From assembly GCA_024449915.1 (NCBI GenBank), contig JAMZAV010000773.1, positions 1 to 64,000 of the forward strand: a DNA stretch of 64,000 nt, written 5' to 3'. The translations under genes and the position numbers were made by a program. The DNA is from Sweltsa coloradensis. Lineage: Eukaryota; Arthropoda; Insecta; Plecoptera; Chloroperlidae. The first letter of the stretch is position 1; each line of letters begins with the position of its first letter. Shown here one piece after another: positions 1 to 10,576 of the stretch. The notes below the pieces were generated by a model, which saw only the letters and a program-made list of their open reading frames with translations, ran no database searches and was not told where the DNA came from.

Positions 1-645
1 TTCCTAAGATTGCGATGAAATTTTATGGGCCCTTTCGAATCTCTGACTTAGAACTGCCCTTTTTTGAGCGCAATCGAAAAATCATTTCTCATAAAAACCG
101 CAATTTTACGATTTTTTTCGATTTTAAAAAAATGTCTTCGACTTATAACACCTACATGCTTTATCCGATTTAATGATTTTTTCACAGAACTTTAATTTTA
201 TGAATTTAGGTATCGTGTGAAATTTGGGCGCAATTAAAAAAATTATTCTCATGAAAATCGAAATTTTAGGGTTTTTTCTTTTTTAAATCAATCTTTGACT
301 TATAAACACCTACATGCTTTATCCGATTGAAATTTGATTTTTTAACAAAACCCTTTAAATTTTTATGAATTGATATATTCGTTTGAAATTTGAGTACAAT
401 TGAATAATGATTTCTTATGAAAATCGATATTTTACGAATTTTTTCATTTTAAAAATTACGATTAATTAAAAAAATTAAAAATTAAAATTTATTTTTAATT
501 TAATTTAAATGTTTTTTTTTTAAATCTTCAACAGTAGGGCCTAATGTTTTTTTCACAGAACAACAGACAATCCGCATTACACTTGGCTACTCAATGCCAC
601 CAATTACGCTCATCAACAACGCGGCGGACTTAAGCGTTTTCCTAG
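1..645 (+). mobile_element. Helentron-like non-autonomous element, 5' end outside window (copy A)
   Basis: The right end has the family's 3' signature: a CTCATC sub-terminal repeat, then an AACGC..GCGTT hairpin and CCTAG at 641-645. The interior is the AT-rich 'cgcaatcgaaaaattattt' type seen in copies B, D, G and K, including repeated phrases about 'cacctacatgctttatccg'. No coding capacity is visible. The 5' end lies before base 1. Confidence 0.75.
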
Positions 646-1326
646 TTTATAATTGTTGCTAAACATAATTTGGGTTTATGTGCACGTATCGAGGCTAAAG
701 TGCTTATTGATGAGCCCTTGCGTTGGAAATTTTTGTACTTCCAGCAATTTGTGGAGCTTTCCTAAGTAAATTTTTCATTACCGACTAGAATTTGCTATCG
801 AGGCGCTAAAATCGTTGATTGTATGTTTATTTATTTGGATACTTATGCAATAATGCTATTCGAGGTGTCGGTGGTATTATTGAAAATGTGTAAAGGGACA
901 ATTCAGAAATATCCTTCCCGTTTGTGGATTCGAACCCATGGTTCCATGCTCTCGGGCCTGCGAAGCCTTATGAGCCACTAAAGGTTTTTTCCCCAGGGTT
1001 TCAATGCGGACGTTCCTTTCCCAACTACCCTAAAGAAGGCTAAATAGGGCATTGTGCCCCAATGGCCATCTCGCTTGCCAAGAAAAATAAAATAAAATAA
1101 ATAGATAAATATGAACCTCTGGAGCTATTAGACCACACCACACCTACAGTCCTCTACCATCTACCGTTTACTTTAAGACGTGTACACTGTACCTACACCT
1201 CTTTTCAAATTCCGAGATCGTTTCCAATTCCATGTCCATAATTGTATCTGTATTTTATTTTTAAATGTCACTTGCAACAGCGGCCGATCTTCGTCAAAGT
1301 GATCCCCCGTACCAAGCTGTTATTTA
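646..1326. other. Intergenic stretch with a tRNA-derived SINE-like piece
   Basis: No gene is visible. A tRNA-like segment lies at about 918-985 on the minus strand, and an A-rich AAAATAAAATAAA tract at about 1083-1110 could be a retroposon tail. The remainder is unremarkable AT-rich sequence. Confidence 0.5.
918..985 (-). repeat. tRNA-like (SINE-type) sequence
   Basis: Read on the minus strand there is a box-B-like 'gggttcgaatcc' preceded, at tRNA-like spacing, by a box-A-like 'tagtggctcataagg'. A complete cloverleaf is not evident, so I call it tRNA-derived rather than a functional tRNA gene. Confidence 0.45.
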
Positions 1327-2086
1327 TTGGATGAGCGTAGCGAGCGAAACGAAGATTCCATTCTACTACACTGGAGAAAAAAATCCGGAATGTTTTTTTC
1401 CTTTTTTTTTTTTTTTTGTATTTTTGTCTGTCTGTCAACACGATTTCGGCTAAACCGATACTCCGATGGCGATGAAATTTTATGAAGACCTTCGAAATCT
1501 CCGAACTTAGAACTGCCACGTTTTTGAGCGCAATCGGAAAAATTTTTCGAATGAAAATCGCAATGTTACGACTTGTTGCGATTGTTAAAAAATTTCTGCG
1601 ACTTATAACACCTACATGCTTTAACCGATTTTAATGATTTTCGCACAGAACCTTTATTTTATGAATTAAGATATTCTTGTGAAATTTGAGCGCAATTGAA
1701 AAAATATTTATCATAAAAATCGATATTTTACGGTTTTTTTCTTTTTTAAACAATTCTTTGACTTATAACACCTACTTTATCCGATTGTAATGATTTTTTC
1801 GCAGAACCTTAATTTTATGAATTAATCTATTCGTGTTAAATTTGAGCGAAATCGAGAAATTATTTCTTATAAAAATCGCAATTTTACAATTTTTTTAACA
1901 ATTACGATTAATAAAACAAATTAAAAAATAATTAATTTTTTTATTTAATTTAATTTAATTTTAAAAACATTTTAACATTAATAATGATTTTCCACAGAAC
2001 AACAGAAAATTCGCATAACACATGGCAAGCACAATGCACCAATTACGCTCATCCAACAACGCGGCGGGACTTAAATGTTTTCCTAG
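1327..2086 (+). mobile_element. Helentron-like non-autonomous element (copy B)
   Basis: It starts TTGGATGAGCG followed by a GCGAGCGAA-type run, the 'ttccattctactacactgg' module, a T-rich tract and TGTCTGTCTG. It ends with CTCATCCAA, an AACGC..GTT hairpin and CCTAG. The inverted partner of the 5' end lies about 35 bp inside the 3' end, so the repeats are asymmetric, as in Helitron2/Helentron elements. Flanks are A at the left and T at the right. The small ORFs inside are not conserved genes. Confidence 0.85.
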
Positions 2087-2201
2087 TGTTTTTATGTATT
2101 TATTTTTTTGTTTGGACAAGCATGCATAGGCCGAAAGCAATGACTTACTGTTTGTTGCCGTAAGAGTGTTTTCATATAGGACGAAGAACTTTGTATATTT
2201 A
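2087..2201. other. Short spacer between two Helentron-like copies in opposite orientation
   Basis: About 115 bp separate copies B (+) and C (-), which lie tail to tail. No feature is seen. Confidence 0.6.
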
Positions 2202-2869
2202 CTAGGAAAACGCTAAAGTCCCGCCGCGTTGATGATGAGCGTTTTTTTTTGCGTTTTGTGCGTTTGTTTGCACTTTCCTTTGCAAGTGCTTTTTGAATGC
2301 ATTGTGGAGGTGATTGTTGTTAAGTTTCTATTGTTATTTGTTAATTGGTATTATAAACTTCAAAAAACTCATATTAAAACCTTTATTTCTGTAGATTCTG
2401 ACTAATTTTTTTCAACTTTTCTTTCAAAAGGTACTACATCACCATAACCTTAATGTCCATGTGAAATCTGAACGTTGAGCCCTACCGTTTGGTCAGAATC
2501 GGCCCAAATGTGACGAAAATATCGCACTAAAAATTGAAAAACTAATATTAAAACCTTTATTTCTATAGATTCTAGCTAACTTTTCAACTTTTCTTTCAAA
2601 GGTACTACATCACCATAATCTTAATGTCCATGTTGAAATATGAACGTTCTAGCCCCACCAGTTTGGTCAGAATCGGCCCAAATGTCACGAAAATATCGCA
2701 CTAAAAATCGAAAAAAAAACGTTAAAAGTACGATATTCATGAGAAATATTTCTTCGATTGTACCCAAAAACAATACACCTCTAAGTTCAGAGAAAACGAA
2801 GGTCCCGGTCAAATTTTCATCAAGATCGCGTATGCCGTTTGCCCGGAATCGAGCGAAACAAACAGACGG

Positions 2870-2913
<44 letters not shown>

Positions 2914-2989
2914 ACCCGAGCTAAATTTTTGGGGGGTCAGTGAAATTGAAGTCTTCGCTTCCGCTCGCTACGCTCGCTCGCTCATCCAA
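2202..2989 (-). mobile_element. Helentron-like non-autonomous element (copy C)
   Basis: Minus orientation. The 3' end (left) is CTAGGAAAACGC with GCGTT and GATGAGCG; the 5' end (right) is CGCTCATCCAA. It has the 'acttcaatttcactgaccc' 5' module. It contains an A run of about 42 bases (about 2871-2911) beside the CAAACAGACGG motif. The interior also carries two tandem copies of an about 170-bp segment ('aaccttaatgtccatg' and surroundings at about 2350-2520 and 2530-2690). Confidence 0.83.
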
Positions 2990-3837
2990 TTATTAGCTTT
3001 ACTTCCAATCTTTTGGCAAGATTCACGGCCAACATGCTGTCAGATTGGAGCTCTCCCATGCTAACAGATGTATTGCCCACCTCTACAGGTAGGCCGTACT
3101 AACTTACAAAACGTATCATCAAATAATTTATTAGTGATCATTTGACCCACTATAATTGCCGGTCATAAAAATCTGGGCGAAATACGAAACAGGTAACTGT
3201 TGTATAATATGGGCCCTATAATATAATAGCCTGCAACCCACACCCCCATGAGGCATACAAAAATAAAGTAGTGCTTGATTTCGTTTTGTGTGATATAGGC
3301 CATCTCAATCTATAACAGATTTAATTCATAGTCCGAAGACATTGTAAAGTAGAGTAATACAAATCATACAGGGTCAGTATTAAAAATGTAATTATTATAA
3401 AAAATATGTAAATTTTGCCCTTTTTTGTCTGAATTTAGGTTAAATTTTGTAGAAGTACTACTTGCAAACTTATCAAATTAATACTTATATCTACGCGTTC
3501 CTGTTTCCCCCGTATGCCTATACATACGAAAAATTTCTTTATTATTTTCTTGCTAAAATGTCGATTAAGGTTTTAAAACATTGCCAAACCAATCATCTTC
3601 GCGACTTGCTTCATGCGCTGCAGGAAGTTAACACTCTGAAATAACACACACGTGTACTAATAATGTGATTTGAAATTTAAAATTATTCTAGAATTGTCTG
3701 GCATTTCCACCTGTTCAATATTCTGTGCACCGGTAACGATCCAACCCCCTAACGAAGAAAGGCAAGGAACACCAATTACGTTCTTGGGAGTCAAGGTCGA
3801 GTAGAGATAGACCCTCAACCCTGTTATTGACCGTTGC

Positions 3838-4165
3838 CTTGGTTAGAATAATATCTTAGATTTATAATACCTTGGTTATAATTCATGGATTTGTAATACC
3901 TTGGTTGTAATTCATGGATTTGTAACACCTTGGTCATAATATCATGGATCTGTAATACAGACCTTGGTTACAATATCATCGGTTTTTAATTACCTGGGTT
4001 ATAATAAAATGAATTCGTAACACCTTGGTCGTAATATCATGAATTTGTAATGTTGGTTATAATATCATGGATGTCTAATGCCTTGGTAAAAAAGGCCTAC
4101 CTTGGTTAGGCCCTAAATAATATTATGGGTTTCCAATATCTTGATTATAAGTCATGGAGCTTTGT
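3838..4165 (+). repeat. Degenerate minisatellite, unit about 30 bp
   Basis: About nine to ten imperfect tandem units near 'ccttggttataatatcatgg' plus 'atttgtaata'. Unit length varies from 29 to 36 bp and the later units are more diverged, one with an internal duplication near 4081-4125. Confidence 0.8.
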
Positions 4166-5380
4166 AGGCTAGACTAGTTTATAACAATATAATAGGTTTT
4201 TAATAGTAGGCTCTATTTCATGATGTCATGTGAGTGGAAATTCACCCGGAATAAGTCAAGTCAACTCTTGTTTTACTTTACACACAGGAAATGACTCCAG
4301 CTCAATAGGAAGTCCAATTCCTGTCGTGTGACATAGACGTACGTAACATTACAGGCCAACACAATAACTCATACCCACACGTTCATATTAATAATTCATT
4401 TTTCGCCTGACGTTCATTGCACCTGTGATGTTTGAGAAGAATGGCTGATATGAAATTGGGGATAGTGTAGTTACGGTAATTCGCTAATTGAATTTAATTC
4501 GCACCTATAACATTTATATCGGGATTTTAACCTATACCCCTTAGATATAAAAGACAACATATAAACCTGTCTGTCAATATGTCAATATTATTTGCAACAT
4601 GAAATTTGCTTTAAAAATATATAGGCCCTACAGTGCTTCATTTGGAGTTTACTATAGGGTAGCACCGTGATTTTGACTCTTTGAGTATATCCTTTAGCCA
4701 ATAATGCCATAATCATCGCCAAGATGTATATTATATTATTTAAAATCGACCTTCTGTTCACACTGTTGCAAATTGACTGATGCAAATGCAATATTCAGAA
4801 TTTAAAAACAATTTATGAATTAATTTATAACTAGATTACAAATGCACGTTTGATGCAATGTTTTGCAATCAGAGTCAAAAATGTTTGGTTATGTTTGTCT
4901 GTCAAGATTTCCAGAAGATGAGCTCTGTCACCGCCAGTGTTTCCTCCCTTGTAGTTAATGTAAACCGTTCACTGTGGATGCAAGTGGCATGATAGGCCCT
5001 ACCATATGCAAGAACGTGTTATGCCCGAGGGGGGCCCGGACGACGATCACCGCCAGTATGAGTAACCCCTGGTAAATCTAATATATATGTTGGGAAAAGA
5101 CAATTTTGCCTGATTGGTATCACTAAACTGCTTCTCATCCCACCCGTCATTATAGTGTTGTAAAGTAACACTGTGTAAATACTGGATGCACGTCGCACAC
5201 AGGTGTTGTCGAATACGCCTCAGTTCTTGTCACGCTTGGCGAACTACGTGGCATTTAGGGTTGGGTTAACACTCTTCACACATTAGATGTGTATTATTAT
5301 CAGCAAGCTGACATTTAGTGGGGCACGTATGGTACACAAAGTGAAACTGATGCTAAGTACTAAGTTGGTGTTATAAATGA

Positions 5381-5878
5381 ATGAACATTGGAATTGTACC
5401 TTTATATTATAATATATTAGTAATTGTGATAGAACTGCAACCGTGGTTATGGCTTGCAGGTTCTACTAGTCCCACAACTTTTGGTAGTGTTGGCCAATCA
5501 TATTTTGTCTACCAGATTGTCACATTACAAATCTGTGCGTTTGTAACCTATTTATTATCAACCCTGATGATATGTCTCATTAGTCTGGCTTGTCAAATGA
5601 CAAAATCGATGTTGTGTAGATACCGTACGTATAGGCCGACACGATTCGAGCCTATGACAATATGTACGCCTACAACAAGTCGTCGTAATCAATTAGTATT
5701 AATTTGTGTGTGTTTTGGACGGAAATACGTACGTCACATATTATGCTATTTCCGTTGTTTAGTTAATATTATTATTGCGCTATTGATAACACGATCACGC
5801 GATAAAGAGTATGGCTTATTTTCCATGTGGTATTTCCTATGTAAGTTAGTTCATAAACTTATCTTATTAAATTTTTGA
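5381..5878 (+). other. Orphan 165-codon ORF, hydrophobic, coding status unknown
   Basis: This is the longest ATG ORF in the first 26 kb. The predicted product has hydrophobic stretches near residues 5-35, 45-70 and 125-145 and several cysteines. I recognise no domain and see no splice or promoter evidence. In AT-rich DNA an ORF of this length can occur by chance; it could also be a remnant of a membrane-protein exon. Confidence 0.15.
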
Positions 5879-6506
5879 AATCTCAATCGTAATATCATTC
5901 GAGATTTGTATTGCGATTGAATTGTTTTGAACCAGTAGTTCGGAGAAAGAGGTCAGTGCCCCTTGACCCTCAAACGGGTCAAGATATATAATTACACAGC
6001 ACACGTTAGAACTTGACTGTTCTAGTTCGATTCTGACGCTGTTACCAACTGTTACTCACCGTTACGTCAAATATAAACTCACGCACATACTCAATATAGA
6101 AAACCTTATGAAATGTCCGTTTTAAATCCATAGTTTGCATTTACTCTTTTTGTTGAAAGTAGTAAATTAGTCCAACACAAAATGGACAATTTTAAAATTC
6201 TATGTTAACGTTTACATGAAAAAAAAAATAGAAATAAAATACATAAATTCGTATTTTATAGTCTTTATATACCCATTTTAGTCGAAGACAGACCAAGCCA
6301 ACCCTGTCAGAGCCAACGCCATCGACGAGCGAATCGACCAAAATAGAGACTGGTATTTTAAATAGAAAACAGCGAAAAACTACCCGCAGGCGACGTCAAA
6401 ATCAACGAGGAATTGATTGTGTGCGTCGTTGCTTGGACGGCTACAAAGTCACAGTTTACACATCCTAACTAAAAAATTGATGGAAAGTTAAAAATCTTCT
6501 GTCTGT

Positions 6507-7185
6507 AGCGGGATTCGAACCCAACATCTTCTGCATTGGAAGCAGGGACACGTTAAGGCTATTCCAGAGCACTTTTACCGATATTTTGAATGTCAAAGGA
6601 AAATGGCTCAAAGTTGGTTGGATGAAAGATGAACTTTAATAAAAAAGAAGAAAAAAATAACTTTTTTTTTGGACGGGACAAAAGCTCCATTTTGGCCATT
6701 ATATGCAAATTTTGGGAAAATAAGAAAACAACAGTTCTAGGTGCATATACTTGGTTTTAAGCTTTGATTTTTTTTTCAACACACCTTTGTCTGTGCTTTG
6801 AGTTTAAGGGAAAATAATTTTCTGAAAATAACGTTTGATGTACGATTTTTTTCGTCCTCCGGTTCTTATTTGTGCCATGTGACAAAAAAATCGTACATCA
6901 AACGTTATTTCAGAAAATTATTTTCCTTATACTCAAGCATAGACAAAGGTTAAAAAATTAAGTATTGCACCTAGAACTGTTGTTTTCTTATTTACCCAAA
7001 ATTTGCATATAATGGCCAAAATGGAGCTTTTGTCCCGTCCAAAAAAAAGTTTTTTTTCTTCTTTTTTATTAAAGTTCATCTTTCATCCAACCAACTTTAA
7101 GCCATTTTCCTTTGACTTTCAAAATATCGGTAAGAGTGCTCTGGAATAGCCTTAACTTCTAGGCCAACGAGGTACACACGTCTTC
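6507..7185 (-). repeat. tRNA-like sequence interrupted by a palindromic element
   Basis: On the minus strand a tRNA-like sequence can be read in two pieces, 7156-7185 (D-arm side) and 6507-6552 (anticodon and T-arm side, box B 'gggttcgaatcccgc'). They join once the 6557-7151 insert and one TTAA are ignored. The anticodon-loop region 'ctgcttccaatgcag' would give anticodon CCA (Trp-like). A related uninterrupted copy is at 58684-58752. I read this as a tRNA-derived SINE head or pseudogene. Confidence 0.5.
6557..7151. mobile_element. 595-bp palindromic (fold-back) MITE with TTAA target duplication
   Basis: The two arms (6557-6852 and 6883-7151) are near-perfect inverted copies, with a loop of only about 30 bases (6853-6882). 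The ends are GGCTATTCCAGAG and its complement. TTAA flanks both sides (6553-6556 and 7152-7155), the target duplication expected for piggyBac- or Kolobok-type transposition. A matching solo end 'taaggctattccaga' occurs at about 24746. No ORF is present. Confidence 0.82.
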
Positions 7186-8974
7186 TTATAGTCTAATTTC
7201 ACAATGTAATGTGTGCATAAGTTTTTTATTGAACCTTACTAAAACTGGTATAATCACCTCTCGCCTCCTTGAGCCGTATGCAAACAATAAGAAATATCAC
7301 GTGTGTGTACTGTGTAGTGTGTAGTGTGTACTCAACGCCGGTACACTGTGCCAAAATCTAGACTAGACTTGTGTTCGTTTATAAAAGTAATTGTGCTCCG
7401 AGACAACGGGTAAACTTGGCAGGAGCAATGCCGCTTTGAATTCTAACGTACAAAAACAACATTGCAAGAAACACAATAATTTGAATTTTGGTCCCTCAAA
7501 GTCATAGGTGGCCGTTGCCCGCAAAGCAGGCTGTTGGGCAAATCTCGAGGAGTCTAATTATTTTAATTTATATCTATTCTGCCTCGTAAAGGCCTATTTG
7601 CCAGCTTTATTTACGAATTGGTCATAACGAATTGGTAACTGGTTTCTGATTCTGGGGAGTTAGCTATTAGGGTTTAAGGGCACACAACACTAAGGTTATT
7701 AGTGCCCGTTGCTGATTCTGGGGGTTCACAAGCGTGGAGTCGCGAGGTGGTATGATGAGGATATAATCGCTCATCGTCTCGATTCGTCAATAATGAAGGG
7801 TTTTCAGTTTGTGTCCCAAGATGTAGAAGTGTAAAAAAATGTTTGTGTATTCAAAGAGTGGAAATCTAGAAAAATGTAATTTAGAAGAGCATAGAATGAT
7901 TGATTTTATTGTAATTGACCTGTCCCAAGACAGTAGAGGTCGGCCAGTGTAGGGCTATGGACATGTCCATACTATAATAGGCTATGCCAAGTGAGCCAAC
8001 AATATTATTATCAAAATTAATGAAAATTCACATCGAATAACAACTACTATCAAATATGAAATATGTAATGAATAATTACATCGTATGAAAATAATTTTCG
8101 TATCGAATGTAATGGATTTAAATTTAGGTCTGCGGGATGCAGAAATTTAATGATAATATTTAGTAGTAGAGAATATTTTAAATGAAGGTGATGGATGTGT
8201 GCGTCTATAGCGCTTTATAAGGTGTTATTTCAACACACGTTGGAATCGGTATAATCGACAACAATATCTCGTCTCTCTTTCTTATGTCACGTTATAGGAA
8301 AACCAGTGTTTAACAGTCTTATTCTGGTCATGTTCTCTCATCCTAATCTGATGAAAGTGACCTGAAAGTGACATGTATAATCTATCGTTGAGAACTCACT
8401 CAACGCTTGTACCTTGTCGCAACTGATGCCGGTAGAATGGAAGTTATGCATGACACGTACGCGTAGGAATTGCAAATACATATTCGTTCCTCTAACTTCA
8501 AGCATGACCCCTCAAAACTCTACGAATCTTCTAGTGTAAATCAAGGATTTTTTTTACTAAGCTATGCGACTTCGTAAGGCTACTTTCATTGTATTCCGCT
8601 CGATGATTTTAGTTGTGATTTAATGAAACATAAAAAAACGATAACAAACTTAACTACGTGATAGTTTGATAATGACATGGTCCGTGCAAAAACGTTGATA
8701 TTTACACGCCATTAAATTTTGCACAAATCAATCAAATTTGTGTTCAAATATCATTCATTGTATAAACCCGCCCTTCAGGGTAATACAGTGCGGGGGGGGG
8801 GGGCGCTCAACCACCAAAACCCCTTGACAGCATATATTTTGTTTTAATCCCCCCCAGGCAGATTTCTACCTAATGGCTATCGATTAGTATTATTATAGAT
8901 TTTTATAATAAACGATCGATCGATTGTTGTGTAGGTATAAGGAATCACCAATTAAATTTGCACACCCCACATTA
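7186..8974. other. Gene-free AT-rich stretch
   Basis: No gene is recognised. A GTGTAGTGTGTAGTG-type short repeat is at about 7295-7330 and a G10 run near 8790. Otherwise I see nothing. Confidence 0.5.
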
Positions 8975-9578
8975 TTGGATGAGCGAAGCGAGCGAAGCGA
9001 AGATTCCATTCTACTACACTGGAGAAAAAATTCCGGAATGTTTTTTTTTCTTTCTTTTTTTTTGTATTTTTGTCTGTTTGTCCGCACGATTCCGGCTAAA
9101 CCGATACTCCGATTGCGATGAAATTTTATGGAGGCCTTCGAAATCTCTGAACTTAGAACTGCCACGTTTTTGAGCGCAATCGAAAAATTATTTCTCATGA
9201 AAATCGCAATTTTACGATTTTTTTCGATTTATTAAATTTCTTCGGCTTAGAACACCTACATGCTTTATCCGATCGTAATGATTTTTTCACAGAACCTTAA
9301 TTTCATGAATTTATATATTCGTGTGAAATCTGAGCGCAATCGAAAAATTATTTGTTATGAAAATCGAAATTTTACGATTTTTTTCTTTTTTAAAATTACG
9401 ATTTATTAAAAAAATTAAAAGTTAAAGTTTATTTTTTATTGAATTTAAATTAATTTTAAAAAAATCAACAGAGTAATGATTTTTTCACAGTACAACAGAA
9501 AATCCGCATAACACTTAACAACTCAATGCATCAATTACGCTCATCCAACAACGCGGCGGGACTTAAGCGTTTTCCTAG
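8975..9578 (+). mobile_element. Helentron-like non-autonomous element (copy D)
   Basis: Starts TTGGATGAGCGAAGCGAGCG with the 'ttccattctactacactgg' module, a T tract and TGTCTGTTTGTC. Then come the 'ccgatactccgattgcgatg' stretch and 'aaattttatgg'. It ends CTCATCCAA, hairpin AACGC..GCGTT, CCTAG. Flanked by A (8974) and T (9579). One of the cleanest copies in the window. Confidence 0.88.
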
Positions 9579-10576
9579 TTAATTAATAGGTCTCATATGC
9601 TACAAACGTAACTATAGACCTCTATAATTTTGCTCACTTGTTACGGAAGGTTACGGAAAGTCTGATGCGAGGGCCAACAACAACATTCCCAAGTGGCAAG
9701 CTTAGATGGCGCAAGTTGCAACAACTCGGGCCCCTTCCCGAGAAGCCAGTTGTGAGCTTCAACATTAGAACCGCACCTTTAGCTTATTTTGATGTCAAGT
9801 TACAACAGGCTCTTCTAAGAAGACGTTGCGATTATTTTACTTGTTTACTTCCTGCTACTTGAAGATATGAACAGTGATATCTAGAACAAACAGACGAGAC
9901 TAATTCTTATCTCCAATCCAGTTATGGGATAAAAATTAGTTTGTGTCGATAACTATTATTTGTTTTCCTATAACCTCTGGCACGCGGAAGGACTTTCACA
10001 GGTTTATACGTCAAAACTCATAATTACGATGCAACGTTGGGTTATTCTATCCATCCATATGGAAACCATAATTTATTTGCATGCCATATGGTGAGTTACA
10101 TTGGTTTTATTGGAGAAATCAATTATGTTTTGATATAGTGAGAAATATGTGTTTTGTGTTTTGTGCAACCGAGCAGCGACGAGAGAGCATAATGTGACCT
10201 GTGTTCTCCAATCTATATTCAAAACAATCGGATTGTTTGCATTTTGTCGGAAAGTCAAACCGACATTAATGTGATTGTGAACATTTGGAATCATCTTCTT
10301 TGAACACATGTGTATACCCTTCCCCGGAAGTTACAAACTTTTGAAGTAGAGACGATCAAACTGAAGTTGTCCATCAATATATCCCACTCAAGGGGTTTCG
10401 TCCGGTATGGCATTGTGTTATAATTTGAGCAATCAGAAGCCACGTTCTTCAATTACGGTACGTAATCATAAAAATCAGGAAATCGTAAAACTAATAGCAA
10501 TTTCTTTGATCATGCCATTATTTTAACCTGCGTGTGTTCCTAAATAATAAGCTAAACATACATAGAGTCCTTTGCA
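9579..10576. other. Gene-free stretch
   Basis: Only short ORFs without recognisable domains (for example 9638-9862 +). I see no repeat signature. Confidence 0.5.

Larger units (their letters stand above)
2990..6506. other. Gene-free stretch with minisatellite and an orphan ORF
   Basis: I see no supported host gene. It contains the CCTTGG minisatellite (3838-4165) and a 165-codon ORF of unknown status (5381-5878). The rest is AT-rich sequence without recognisable coding signal. Confidence 0.55.

Noticed and set aside
1265..1519. Overlapping short ORFs near 1265-1519 and similar ones near 8893-9198 and 57725-58091
   Set aside because: They lie in the conserved 5' ends of Helentron-like elements, appear in several frames and on both strands, and include poly-T/poly-A runs; similarity among them is DNA-level repeat similarity.
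8976..9000. GCGAAGCGAGCGAAGCG as a microsatellite
   Set aside because: It recurs in the same position next to TTGGATGAG in many copies, so it is the conserved 5' end of the element rather than a free tandem repeat.
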